Part shown: positions 42,962 through 51,868 of the stretch, one piece after another | How positions within the stretch are numbered: position 1 is the first letter of the stretch | Layout: each line of letters begins with the position of its first letter | Source of the DNA: DATGMS01 sp035303945 | Lineage (GTDB): Bacteria > Bacteroidota > Bacteroidia > Cytophagales > Cyclobacteriaceae | Length of the DNA stretch: 64,000 bases | Reading direction: 5' to 3' | Assembly: GCA_035303945.1 (NCBI GenBank) | Contig: DATGQZ010000023.1 | Span: 44,919-108,918 of the forward strand | The notes under the pieces: model-generated | Databases searched by the model: none | Told to the model about the DNA's origin: nothing | Seen by the model: the letters and a program-made list of their open reading frames with translations, nothing else | Translations under genes and position numbers: made by a program

Positions 42962-43030
42962 TAAACCGCTAGAGCCGCAAAGATACCGAACCGGTCGCAA
43001 AGTGAGAGTCCTTGCGTACCTGGTGGTTAA
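42962..43030. repeat. imperfect inverted repeat with CGCAAAG motifs
   Basis: The left arm (42962-42982) and right arm (43010-43029) match at about 14 of 20 positions. The words CCGCAAAG and TCGCAAAG occur as direct copies 20 nt apart. It resembles the dispersed non-coding CGCAAAG palindromic repeats seen in many genomes. It lies between two convergent genes. Confidence 0.4.
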
Positions 43031-43058
43031 TACTAAATACTCTGGGATTAAACAACCC

Positions 43059-44318
43059 CTAAATAATATATTCAAACAAGGTAGGATCGCTGTTGATCTC
43101 CCTGAAATCAAAGCGGTACACCCTCATCCTTTCCAGCAAAGCTGCATAATCCTCACGGTGGCGCAGTTCGATGCCCACCAAAGCGGGGCCACGCTCTCTT
43201 TGGTTTTTCTTGATAAACTCAAAGCGTGTGATATCATCCTCTGGCCCCAGCACCTCGTTGACAAATCGCTTTAATGCTCCGGGATGCTGTGGAAAATGCA
43301 CAATGAAATAATATTTCAAGCCCTCGTACAGCAAGGAACGTTCCTTGATCTCCTGCATCCTGTCTATATCATTGTTTCCTCCACTGATGATGCAGACTAC
43401 TTTTTTACCTTTGATATCCTCCCGCAGAAAGTTTAATGCGGCAATGCTGAGCGCCCCTGCGGGCTCCGCCACAATCGCGTCGTTGTTGTACAGCCGCAGA
43501 ATGCTGGTACAAATCCTGCCTTCCGGCACCAGCACAATCTTGTCCAACAGCTTTTGGCAATATTCAAAAGTTAGATCGCCCGCCCGCTTTACAGCGGCGC
43601 CGTCCACAAAAGGGTCGATCTTCTCCAAAGTCACTGGCTTACCGGCAGCAATAGCGGCTTTCATAGATCCTGCTCCTTCCGGTTCTGCTCCAATAAGCCT
43701 CACGTCTGGCCTATGCTGTTTTATGTAATAGGAAACCCCGGCAGTCAAGCCCCCACCACCAATAGGAAGCACCAATACATCCACATCCTCCAGGTCCTGA
43801 AGGATTTCCACCCCTACGGTCCCCTGGCCCTCTATGATCGCTAGATCATCAAAAGGTGGGATGAAGGTCATATCATGTTCTCGGGTATATTCCAAGGCTT
43901 CCCGCAAACAGTCGTCAAATGTATCTCCCACCAAAATGATCTCGATAAAACTGCCTCCAAACATCCTCGTTTGCTCGATCTTCTGGTTAGATGTGGCCCT
44001 AGGCATAAAAATAACACCCTTAATTCCCTTCATTTTGCAGGAAAAAGCGAGCCCTTGGGCATGATTGCCTGCACTGGCCCCTACTACCCCATTGCTAAGT
44101 TGAGCTTCATCCATTTGGCTGATTTTGTTATACGCTCCTCTCAGCTTGTAGGACCGTACCACCTGTAGATCTTCCCGCTTCAGGTAGATGGATGCTTCGT
44201 ATTGTTCAGATAGGCGCGGTGCATATTGTAATGGCGTGCGGTTAATTACATGCTGGATGCTCTCCAGTGCAGCTTCTGAATCTATTTTTTGCAAATTGCT
44301 GATCGTATCGCTGGGCAT
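43059..44318 (-). CDS. ilvA: threonine ammonia-lyase (threonine dehydratase)
   Basis: PLP enzyme that deaminates threonine to 2-oxobutanoate, the first step to isoleucine. The 419-residue protein has the PLP lysine in REDLQVVRSYKLRGAYNKI, the loop GASAGNHAQG and the phosphate loop PIGGGGLTAG. The C-terminal regulatory region (about 330-419, FIVHFPQHPGALKRFVNEVLG) is ACT-like, as in the short biosynthetic IlvA. Feedback by isoleucine is therefore expected. Other ilv genes are not nearby. Confidence 0.93.
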   Translation of the reverse strand: MPSDTISNLQKIDSEAALESIQHVINRTPLQYAPRLSEQYEASIYLKREDLQVVRSYKLRGAYNKISQMDEAQLSNGVVGASAGNHAQGLAFSCKMKGIKGVIFMPRATSNQKIEQTRMFGGSFIEIILVGDTFDDCLREALEYTREHDMTFIPPFDDLAIIEGQGTVGVEILQDLEDVDVLVLPIGGGGLTAGVSYYIKQHRPDVRLIGAEPEGAGSMKAAIAAGKPVTLEKIDPFVDGAAVKRAGDLTFEYCQKLLDKIVLVPEGRICTSILRLYNNDAIVAEPAGALSIAALNFLREDIKGKKVVCIISGGNNDIDRMQEIKERSLLYEGLKYYFIVHFPQHPGALKRFVNEVLGPEDDITRFEFIKKNQRERGPALVGIELRHREDYAALLERMRVYRFDFREINSDPTLFEYII

Positions 44319-44351
44319 AAAGATGTCGGTTAGGAAGCCTTAAAATTAGTC

Positions 44352-44421
44352 AATAATGCTTAAATTCAAGATCTTTCCCAAAGCAATGCCTGCGGACAGA
44401 ATTTTTAAATCAAGCATTATT
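44352..44421. repeat. 10-bp inverted repeat between glyoxalase and ilvA
   Basis: AATAATGCTT (44352-44361) and its exact complement AAGCATTATT (44412-44421) are 50 nt apart, with partial pairing beyond the arms. It overlaps the glyoxalase stop and lies upstream of ilvA on the same strand. Confidence 0.4.
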
Positions 44422-44839
44422 CCGGCAGGTCAAAAGCAGGATTCCAGACCACCTCCCACAAATGCCCGTCCGGATCCTGGAAGTACCCGGAATATCCTCC
44501 CCAAAAAGTATCTTCCGCCGGTTTGATTACTTGTGCGCCAGCTTGGGCAGCCCGCTCCATCACCTCATCCACCTCATGCCTGCTCGCTACATTATGACCT
44601 AGTGTAAATTCCAAATGGGAGGAGGCTTTCAAAGGCAGGCCGGTGTCTTTGGCCAGACTTGTCTTGGGCCAAAGGGCTAGCGTCAAGCCGTTATCCAACT
44701 GAAAAAAGGCGACGGCACCATATTCAAATTCCTTTCCCACTATGCCTTCTGTCGGCAGGCCCAGCCCTTCCTGATAAAATGCGACGGAGCGTTCTAAGTC
44801 CGCCACAGCCAAGGTTAATACGGAAATCCGCGGTTTCAT
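44417..44839 (-). CDS. glyoxalase/VOC-family protein
   Basis: 140 residues with the vicinal-oxygen-chelate fold: LTLAVADLERSVAFYQEGLGLP at the start, GAVAFFQLDNGLTLALWP, and VIKPAEDTFWGGYSGYFQDPDGHLWEVVWNP at the end. The acid in LWEVVWN and the earlier histidine could bind metal. VOC proteins of this length include lyases, resistance proteins and epimerases, and the substrate cannot be assigned. It lies upstream of ilvA on the same strand, with 98 nt between. Confidence 0.82.
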   Translation of the reverse strand: MKPRISVLTLAVADLERSVAFYQEGLGLPTEGIVGKEFEYGAVAFFQLDNGLTLALWPKTSLAKDTGLPLKASSHLEFTLGHNVASRHEVDEVMERAAQAGAQVIKPAEDTFWGGYSGYFQDPDGHLWEVVWNPAFDLPE

Positions 44840-45205
44840 AAGCTGTTATTTATTTGGTGAGTAATTTTTGGCTAAACTTCATGCCGTATACACAAACTCG
44901 ATAACAGGCGGCCGAGTTGTCATTGGATCAATTTTATGATTGTTTCTGATTTAATCTTGCGACAGTACCTAAGATCCCTCAACTTCTGACGTAGATGTCT
45001 GTACTCCACCCATCGGGGCTGTTCGTCTCAATCTCTTTGCCATAGCATTATATTTGTCCATCAAGCTCGCAGCAAAAAACCACTATACCGGTTCATCATG
45101 TCCAAAATTTACTTTTTCCCTCATCAAATAGATTCTATTTTTGATTAGAAAATACCTGCGACTTTATGTTGGTATTAATCCGTATTCATCAAGGCTCGAC
45201 ATACC
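44840..45205. other. 366-bp intergenic region with possible divergent promoters
   Basis: No gene seen. Plus-strand matches to TAnnTTTG are TATATTTG (45049-45056) and TATTTTTG (45136-45143), either of which could drive the universal stress gene. -33 boxes are weak. No RNA fold stands out by eye. Confidence 0.4.
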
Positions 45206-46042
45206 ATGAAAAGAACAATTGTTGTACCCACAGATTTTTCCGATAATGCTTTGGTAGCAGCGAAGTATGCCCTGCAGTTTGCTCAACAACAGGGTTATCA
45301 GGTCCACCTCTTGCATGCCTACCTGCCCTTTACTTCTGCCTTCCAAAATCCTCGCGCTATAGAAGAAGATGAAAGCAAGATCAAAATAGAGGCAGAGGCG
45401 GCAATGTGCGATTTTGTGGAAAAACTCGGAACCCATGATGCCTCCACCCTTTCTACCAGCATCACACAGGGCAACTTGATGGATTGCATCACCCAGTATG
45501 TGGATGAGCACACCGCACAGTTGATCATCATGGGAACCCATGGAGCTTCTGGCACCAGAAAGGACGTGCTGGGCAGCAATACCTATGATGTGGCCCAATC
45601 AACCAGCATCCCCCTGATTGTAGTACCAGAACATATTACTGCATTCCGCCTGGATAGAGCAGTATTCTTTACCGATTACCAGGAGGCTGACAAACACACC
45701 CTGAAAGCTTTTAACACCATCGTATCGGGCCGTTCGATCCCATGTACCTTGGTTCATATCGCCTCTGACAATGAGGACGACACCCGGCAAAGGGCTAAAC
45801 TGGAGGAATGGAAACAACAGTTGGAGAGCGAAACAGGCTATGACCAATTGCACAGCGAAATCGCCCGCGAGCGGGAACGATTGGATCGGGTAAATGTGAT
45901 TGTTGAGGATCTAGCGGCAGATCTCTCCATCCTGACTCTTATCGGTGGACGAGGATTTTTTGAAAAGCTCTTTCACAAAAGCCTCGCACGACAAATTGTC
46001 CTCAATCCCCGTCGCCCGGTATTTTTAGTTACCGCTTTCTAG
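45206..46042 (+). CDS. tandem-domain universal stress protein
   Basis: 278 residues made of two Usp domains (about 1-145 and 150-278). The first has the ATP-binding signature MGTHGASGTRKDVLGSNTYDV, and begins KRTIVVPTDFSDNALVAAKYAL. The second domain is more diverged (TLIGGRGFFEKLFHKSLARQIV), with a weaker nucleotide motif. Such tandem Usps respond to starvation, redox or low oxygen; none of these is shown here. It converges on nhaA with a shared perfect terminator. Confidence 0.88.
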   Translation: MKRTIVVPTDFSDNALVAAKYALQFAQQQGYQVHLLHAYLPFTSAFQNPRAIEEDESKIKIEAEAAMCDFVEKLGTHDASTLSTSITQGNLMDCITQYVDEHTAQLIIMGTHGASGTRKDVLGSNTYDVAQSTSIPLIVVPEHITAFRLDRAVFFTDYQEADKHTLKAFNTIVSGRSIPCTLVHIASDNEDDTRQRAKLEEWKQQLESETGYDQLHSEIARERERLDRVNVIVEDLAADLSILTLIGGRGFFEKLFHKSLARQIVLNPRRPVFLVTAF

Positions 46043-46068
46043 TCCCATGTCCAGTTTCCACATACTCC

Positions 46069-46105
46069 AACAAAAAAGACCATCCTACGAATGGTCTTTT
46101 TTGTT
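46069..46105. terminator. bidirectional terminator between usp and nhaA
   Basis: A 15-bp perfect stem, AACAAAAAAGACCAT (46069-46083) with 46091-46105, and a 7-nt loop. T runs lie on each 3' arm. Confidence 0.88.
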
Positions 46106-46136
46106 GCGGTGATGGTTGTGGGCAAAGCTGAACCCT

Positions 46137-47297
46137 CTATGTTTTAACTGCTTTGGTCCTGCTTAACAGCACATAGCCTATAATGCCGGATAAGGCTGAG
46201 GCAACCAATATTGCAAATTTCGCCTCCGCCACCAACACGGGATCCGCAAAAGACAGTAAGGAAATAAATATGGCCATGGTGAAACCCACTCCGGCAAGTG
46301 ATCCAACACCTATAATGTGAGTCCATCCCGCATGCGCCGGCAACTGGGCAATCTTCAATTTCACCGCCAGTTTAGACATCAATAATACTCCTATCGGCTT
46401 ACCTAGACACAAGCCTATGATGATTCCAATACCAAGAGGTGCAGTTAGGCCGGCGATCATCGCCTCTTCAAATCGTATATTGGTGTTGGCCAGTGCAAAA
46501 ATGGGAACGATTACAAAATTGACCGGGTTCACCAAGGCGTGTTCCAGTCGCAACAAAGGAGAATGGTTTCCTTCTTTTGGGGAAAAAGGAATAGCCATGG
46601 CCACCAAAACTCCGGCAATCGTGGCATGAATCCCTGAATGGTGGATGAAATACCAGATAAATACACCCGGCACCAGATAAAAGACCAGGGAACGAATGCC
46701 TAGCTTATTGAATGCAAAGAGCAACAACCAAACCCCCGCCGCGTAAAGCAGGTAAATGGTGCTAAGTTCTGCCGAATAAAAGAAAGCTATTACCAGTATG
46801 GCGATCAAATCATCGATTATAGCTAGTGCGGCCAGAAATATTTTAAGTGACAAGGGGACTTTATCTCCCAACATAGAAAAAATAGCCAAAGCAAAGGCTA
46901 TATCCGTGGCCATGGGAATCCCCCAGCCTCCAACAGTTGCCTGACCCTGGTTCAATACGAGGTAGATACCGGCGGGGATGATTGCCCCTCCTATCGCGCA
47001 TAAGATTGGGAGTGCCGCTTGCCGCGGCGTGGCGAGCGCACCACCTACGACTTCCCGCTTGATCTCCAAGCCTACGAGGAGGAAAAAGATAGCCATTAGA
47101 CCATCGTTGATCCATAAAGCGAGCGGATATAAGAGGTGAATCGAGTCGGTTTCAAATCCCAAGGGCAGATTGAGTAGCGTCTCGAAGGAAGGACCTAGTG
47201 GGGAGTTAGCGATGACTAATGATATAACGACAAAAAAGAAAAGGACAATTCCGCCCAAGGAGGGTGAAGTCAGCAATTTTTTGAGCAAAACTTTCAT
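46137..47297 (-). CDS. nhaA: Na+/H+ antiporter NhaA
   Basis: Inner-membrane antiporter that extrudes sodium for protons. The ATG at 47297 (MKVLLKKLLTSPS) gives 386 residues; upstream codons in the same frame would extend into the opposite AraC-type gene region. About 12 membrane helices. Hallmarks are LWINDGLMAIFFLLVGLEIKRE, the twin aspartates in FLAALAIIDDLIAILVIAFFYS, and MATDIAFALAIFSMLG. Sodium pumping suits a marine or saline habitat (inference). Divergent from the AraC-type gene over 167 nt. Confidence 0.94.
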   Translation of the reverse strand: MKVLLKKLLTSPSLGGIVLFFFVVISLVIANSPLGPSFETLLNLPLGFETDSIHLLYPLALWINDGLMAIFFLLVGLEIKREVVGGALATPRQAALPILCAIGGAIIPAGIYLVLNQGQATVGGWGIPMATDIAFALAIFSMLGDKVPLSLKIFLAALAIIDDLIAILVIAFFYSAELSTIYLLYAAGVWLLLFAFNKLGIRSLVFYLVPGVFIWYFIHHSGIHATIAGVLVAMAIPFSPKEGNHSPLLRLEHALVNPVNFVIVPIFALANTNIRFEEAMIAGLTAPLGIGIIIGLCLGKPIGVLLMSKLAVKLKIAQLPAHAGWTHIIGVGSLAGVGFTMAIFISLLSFADPVLVAEAKFAILVASALSGIIGYVLLSRTKAVKT

Positions 47298-47464
47298 GAT
47301 CGCTTTAAATTTTTTAGTTTGCTCCAAAGATATTTCAGGATGGATTGCCCTAAAAGTAAAAATTGGACAAAACCATTTTGCACATACTTCCCAAAAATTA
47401 TTCAAACATGCCCCTACGACTGCTCAAAAGCATTAAGCTTAGAAAATTCTGTTATCCCCTAGCC

Positions 47465-48253
47465 ATGAAAAAACGGACCTCTGATTGTCTTCAATTTTCC
47501 GAAAGGTATGTGACAGGTGCCTATGTCTATAAGCGGGAGGAATTGAAAAGCCGGCAGTTTCTCTTCAATGATGGCTTCCCTACCTTAATACTAATGCCAA
47601 ACCTATCGGATACAGCGGCATTAGAAAGAAAGGGCAAGCACCTGAAGACACTGCAATCGGCATGGGTATGTTGTGGCATTATCAAGGAGACCTCGTGGGA
47701 AATACCGGAAGACCTTCCCTATATAGTCATCGTACGCTTTTCTCCGCCAGTTTTCTATACGCTGTTTGACGTTGATCCAACAGTATTTAAAGCTGATCCT
47801 ATCCGCAATCTGGAAGACATCGTCAGCCCTCAATGGATGGATATCTTTGCGGAAATGTACGCTCTCGAAGGCATACAAGAAAGGATGGGCTATTTAAATA
47901 AACATTTCCTGTCCCGAGAGATCACCGCTGATGTGCCTCCAGGATTAGAGCTTGCGATTGAGCATATTGACCAGATGAGGGGTAATATTACCGTTTCAGA
48001 ACTACTTACAGTATTAGGGCCAACATGCAACAGGAAATGGCTGCAAAGGGCCTTTTTGAAGCACCTGGGCATTCCACCTAAAAAATACATCTCCCTACAA
48101 AGGTTTATTGGTGCTTATGATCAATATGATTCCAAGAGCCGAGAAGACCTGTTATCCGTAGCCCTAAACAGTGGCTACTACGATTACAACCATTTCTTAA
48201 AAGATTTCAAGCGGTTTTTGGGGATAGCGCCCACACAATATGCTTGGAGCTAG
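47465..48253 (+). CDS. AraC-family transcriptional regulator
   Basis: 262 residues from the ATG at 47465. The N-terminal about 120 residues are a cupin-like sensor (FPTLILMPNLSD, VIVRFSPPVFYTLF). The C-terminal AraC HTH domain is TVSELLTVLGPTCNRKWLQRAFLKHLGIPPKKYISLQRFIGA, with the second helix pair in DLLSVALNSGYYDYNHFLKDFKRFLGIAPTQY. It is transcribed away from nhaA, so it may regulate the antiporter, itself or neither. Ligand unknown. Confidence 0.88.
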   Translation: MKKRTSDCLQFSERYVTGAYVYKREELKSRQFLFNDGFPTLILMPNLSDTAALERKGKHLKTLQSAWVCCGIIKETSWEIPEDLPYIVIVRFSPPVFYTLFDVDPTVFKADPIRNLEDIVSPQWMDIFAEMYALEGIQERMGYLNKHFLSREITADVPPGLELAIEHIDQMRGNITVSELLTVLGPTCNRKWLQRAFLKHLGIPPKKYISLQRFIGAYDQYDSKSREDLLSVALNSGYYDYNHFLKDFKRFLGIAPTQYAWS

Positions 48254-48347
48254 CCCATAAAGCCTGCCCCTAAGCTTCCCTTACCAATGCTTCTTTATTG
48301 AATCTCCTTCCTTCATAGAATCTGATTCGCCTTTTGTGGCTGACTGA

Positions 48348-49343
48348 CTATAATTCAACCCACCGATTTTCTCGAGCGGAATGGAAGATCGCTTCCAATA
48401 CTGCAGCATTGGCTTTGGCATCCTCCAGGCTGACGGGCACTTCCGTGTTGTCCTTTACTGCTTGGGTAAAAGCCTCCGCCTGAATCCTATACTGGTTGCA
48501 GGTATCGAAGGGGATGGCTTCAAAATCATTTCTAAAAATGTCGCCTGCACGCAAACGGATTTCACATGGCTTGTCAGGTGGCGCATTAAAAGGAATCCTC
48601 ACTTCCAGCTCCTTTTGATCGCCAAAAAATTGCATACGCTGGTAAGGTACCAGCTGGGTGCTCACCGTAAAGACCAAACGCGCAGAGGGAAATTCCGCGA
48701 TCACGCTGGACAACCTATCCGTCCCGAACTGTGGATCCTTTTCCATAGCGGCCACCAATCTCAGCGGTTCCTCTCCCAACACCGTCCTTGCCGTAAATAC
48801 AGGGTAGCAGCCGATATCCCAGATGGCTCCTCCCCCATGCTCGGGCTTATTACGGATGTTGTGCGGATTAGTATTGTTATAGCTGAAAAATCCATGCACC
48901 AAGCTGACCTTGCCTAGAGCCCCACGCTGAACCAAATCACGGGCTTTGATCCACTGCGGATGGGTCCTGACCATAAAAGCCTCACCCACCTTCACCTGAT
49001 GCCTGTCTCTAGCGGCGATCAGTTTATCAATATCCTTCGCCTGCAGGGCAAGTGGTTTTTCACACAATACATGCTTGCCTGCTTCGATACATTTGAGGCT
49101 ATAGGCCACGTGCAGATCGTTGGGCAGAGGAATATAGACAATGTCTATTTCCGGATCCTGTATTAAGGCTTCGTATGAATCGAAGTGGCGGGGTATGGAT
49201 AAACGTTCGGCCGCAGCCTTTGCCTTTTCCCCATTTCTTGATGCAATGGCATTGACTTCAAAGTCCGGATGATCCGCCATGGCCGGAATTACCTTCTCCA
49301 GTGCCAGTTTGGACGCACCCAGTATGCCCCATTTAATTTTCAT
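48348..49343 (-). CDS. Gfo/Idh/MocA-family oxidoreductase
   Basis: 331-residue NAD(P)-dependent dehydrogenase. It has the Rossmann start WGILGASKLALEKVIPAM, the VYIPLPNDLHVAYSLKCIEAGKHVLCEKPLAL motif with the catalytic Lys of EKP, and GAIWDIGCYPVFTARTVLG in the C-terminal sheet. It lies 10 nt after the GntP permease at the end of the dgo operon, so it may act on galactonate-related sugars (inference). The family covers many sugars and inositols. Confidence 0.88.
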   Translation of the reverse strand: MKIKWGILGASKLALEKVIPAMADHPDFEVNAIASRNGEKAKAAAERLSIPRHFDSYEALIQDPEIDIVYIPLPNDLHVAYSLKCIEAGKHVLCEKPLALQAKDIDKLIAARDRHQVKVGEAFMVRTHPQWIKARDLVQRGALGKVSLVHGFFSYNNTNPHNIRNKPEHGGGAIWDIGCYPVFTARTVLGEEPLRLVAAMEKDPQFGTDRLSSVIAEFPSARLVFTVSTQLVPYQRMQFFGDQKELEVRIPFNAPPDKPCEIRLRAGDIFRNDFEAIPFDTCNQYRIQAEAFTQAVKDNTEVPVSLEDAKANAAVLEAIFHSARENRWVEL

Positions 49344-49353
49344 ATAAGCTTAG

Positions 49354-50715
49354 CTATGCGATGACAAAAGATAAGGCTGAAATAACAATAAATCCAACCA
49401 CAGAAACAAGGGTCTCCATCATGGTCCAAGACTGAAGTGTTTCCTTTTCGCTCAGACCTAAATATTTCTTTACCAGCCAAAAGCCGGAGTCGTTGACGTG
49501 GGAGAGAATGCTTGCCCCCGCCGCAATGGCGAGGCCGATCAAAGTCTTCATCGGGTCGGAAAAGTCCATTTGCATAATGATGGGTGCCATCATACCCGCA
49601 GCGGTAACCATGGCTACCGTCGCAGATCCCTGTACCACCCTGATGATGACTGCCAACAAATAGGCCATCAGCAGGGGAGCGACATTGTAGGTTACAAACA
49701 TACCGGCCATAGCTTCTCCTGCCCCACTCTGCACAAGAATTTCCTTAAACATGCCGCCAGCACCTGTAATCAAGATGATAAGCCCAGCCGGTGCCAGTGC
49801 CCTGTCAGAAAATTCCAGCAGCTGCTTGGCATTATAACCTTTTTGAAATCCGAGAAAATAGGAAGCAACAATTGTGGCAATGGTCAATGCGATAAAAGGA
49901 TGGCCCAGGAAAGTAAACAGGTTTACCCATGGGTTATCTGCTGAAAGACTACCACCTGAAACCAGCATTTGTGAAGTGGTGGCTAATAGAATCAGAAATA
50001 TCGGTAGCAGAATTATAACAAGGATCATCCAAAAGTCCCTTTTGGAACCAATATTCTTATCCGCATTAAACTCCACAAAGTCTGGAACCCCCACATTGAT
50101 CTTTTTCGCGATAAACTTTCCGAATATCGGTCCAGCTACTATGGCGGTAGGAAAACCGACCACAATCCCTAAGCCGATCATCCAACCCATAGGCACATCC
50201 AGAATCTGTGCTACGGCCACCGGCCCAGGCGTAGGCGGAATAAAAGAGTGTCCTACTGCCATGCCCGCAAGTACCGGTATGGCAAAATGCAGCAAAGACA
50301 AACCTGATCGATTGGCCAAAGCATAGATAATGGGTACTAAAATGATAAAGCCCACATCCAAGAATACAGGAATAGATACCACAAAGCCGGTCAGCATCAG
50401 CGCCCAAGAAGAGCGCTTTTCACCAAAAACCCCTAAAAAATGATGTGCCAAGGTCTGTGCGCCTCCGGAAACCTCCAATAGCTTACCCAAAATAGCACCC
50501 ATGCCTACTACAATGGCTATAAAGCCCAAAATATCTCCCATGCCTTTCTGCAGGCTGGCGATGAGATCCATAAAAGGCATGCCTGCAGCCAATCCTACAA
50601 AGGTGCTGGCCAGCAACAAAGAAATGAAGGCGTGCACCTTCAGCCGCATCACTAATACCAACAGCAAGAGGATGGCGAGTCCTGTAATAACGAGTAAATA
50701 TATTGTGTTGTCCAT
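49354..50715 (-). CDS. GntP-family sugar-acid permease
   Basis: 453-residue inner-membrane symporter with about 12-14 helices. Blocks include FVVSIPVFLDVGFIILVPIIYALA, GHSFIPPTPGPVAVAQILDVPMGWMIG, VIIRVVQGSATVAMVTAAGMMAPII and ILSHVNDSGFWLVKKYLGLSEKETL, all typical of gluconate permeases. Co-location with dgoKAD points to D-galactonate or a related aldonate as substrate. It starts 4 nt after dgoD. Confidence 0.9.
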   Translation of the reverse strand: MDNTIYLLVITGLAILLLLVLVMRLKVHAFISLLLASTFVGLAAGMPFMDLIASLQKGMGDILGFIAIVVGMGAILGKLLEVSGGAQTLAHHFLGVFGEKRSSWALMLTGFVVSIPVFLDVGFIILVPIIYALANRSGLSLLHFAIPVLAGMAVGHSFIPPTPGPVAVAQILDVPMGWMIGLGIVVGFPTAIVAGPIFGKFIAKKINVGVPDFVEFNADKNIGSKRDFWMILVIILLPIFLILLATTSQMLVSGGSLSADNPWVNLFTFLGHPFIALTIATIVASYFLGFQKGYNAKQLLEFSDRALAPAGLIILITGAGGMFKEILVQSGAGEAMAGMFVTYNVAPLLMAYLLAVIIRVVQGSATVAMVTAAGMMAPIIMQMDFSDPMKTLIGLAIAAGASILSHVNDSGFWLVKKYLGLSEKETLQSWTMMETLVSVVGFIVISALSFVIA

Positions 50716-50719
50716 AATC

Positions 50720-51868
50720 TTACCATTCTGCTATGCTGCCATCCTGATGCCTCCAGAGGGGATTTTTCCAGTTGTGGCCTAGCGCCGCCATCTTACGTAC
50801 ATGCTCCTCATTTACTTCTATACCTAGACCCGGTCCTTCTGGAATTTTAACATAGCCATTTTCATATTTGAAAACATCCTTGTCCACGATGTAGTCCAGC
50901 AGATCACTGCCTTGATTATAATGAATGCCAAGACTTTGCTCCTGAATAAAAGCATTGTGACAAGTGGCATCTACCTGAAGACAGGCGGCCAGTGCTATGG
51001 GTCCCAAGGGGCAATGCGGAGCGACTGCCACGTCAAAGGCTTCGGCCATGGAGAATATCTTCTTGCATTCTGTAATTCCACCCGCATGAGAGAGATCAGG
51101 TTGAATGATGTCGACATGACCGTCGGTCAAGAGCTTCTTAAACTGCCACTTGGAAAACATCCGTTCCCCTGTAGCGATAGGTATGGCGACATGCTGGGCA
51201 ATTTCCCTTAGTGCTTCATTGTTTTCAGGAAGTACAGGCTCTTCTATAAACATTGGTCGGTAGGGCTCCAACCCTTTAGCCAGAATCTTTGCCATAGGCT
51301 TGTGCACCCGGCCATGGAAGTCGACGCCGATACCGACATGTTGTCCTACCGCCTCACGCACCATGGCAATCCGCTCAATGGCTTGGTCCACTTTGTCATA
51401 GGAATCCACGTATTGCAGTTCTTCGGTAGCATTCATCTTCACAGCAAGAAAACCCTGCTCCACCATATTTCGGGCTGCCATACCCACGTCCACCGGGCGG
51501 TCGCCTCCTATCCAAGAATATACTTTAATGGAATCCCTTGCTTTACCGCCTAAGAGTTGATGGATGGGCGTATTGTAAAACCTCCCCTTAATGTCCCATA
51601 ATGCCTGATCAATACCAGCGATGGCACTCATCAGTATAGGACCGCCACGATAAAAGCCGCCACGATACATGGCGTTCCAATGGTCTTCAATATTTAAGGG
51701 ATCCTTGCCAATTAATCCTTCTATCAATTCCATGACAGCCGCCTTCACGGTAGCTGCTTTGCCTTCTATCACGGGTTCTCCCCATCCTACCAGACCTTCA
51801 TCCGTTTCTATCTTTAAAAACAACCATCGTGGGGGTACCTGAAATAATTCGTAACTTCTAATTCTCAT
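50720..51868 (-). CDS. dgoD: D-galactonate dehydratase
   Basis: Mg-dependent enolase-superfamily enzyme that dehydrates D-galactonate to 2-keto-3-deoxygalactonate. The 382-residue length equals that of the enterobacterial protein as I recall it. The blocks PPRWLFLKIETDEGLVGWGEP, GFYRGGPILMSAIAGIDQALWD, GVDFHGRVHKPMAKIL, YRPMFIEEPVLPEN, QPDLSHAGGITECKKI, LAPHCPLGPIALAACL-like and the terminal NPLWRHQDGSIAEW all match. It overlaps dgoA by 11 bp. Confidence 0.94.
   Translation of the reverse strand: MRIRSYELFQVPPRWLFLKIETDEGLVGWGEPVIEGKAATVKAAVMELIEGLIGKDPLNIEDHWNAMYRGGFYRGGPILMSAIAGIDQALWDIKGRFYNTPIHQLLGGKARDSIKVYSWIGGDRPVDVGMAARNMVEQGFLAVKMNATEELQYVDSYDKVDQAIERIAMVREAVGQHVGIGVDFHGRVHKPMAKILAKGLEPYRPMFIEEPVLPENNEALREIAQHVAIPIATGERMFSKWQFKKLLTDGHVDIIQPDLSHAGGITECKKIFSMAEAFDVAVAPHCPLGPIALAACLQVDATCHNAFIQEQSLGIHYNQGSDLLDYIVDKDVFKYENGYVKIPEGPGLGIEVNEEHVRKMAALGHNWKNPLWRHQDGSIAEW

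Noticed and set aside
48381..48917. 178-codon plus-strand frame opposite the Gfo/Idh/MocA gene
   Set aside because: Antisense to a motif-complete oxidoreductase and without its own motifs.
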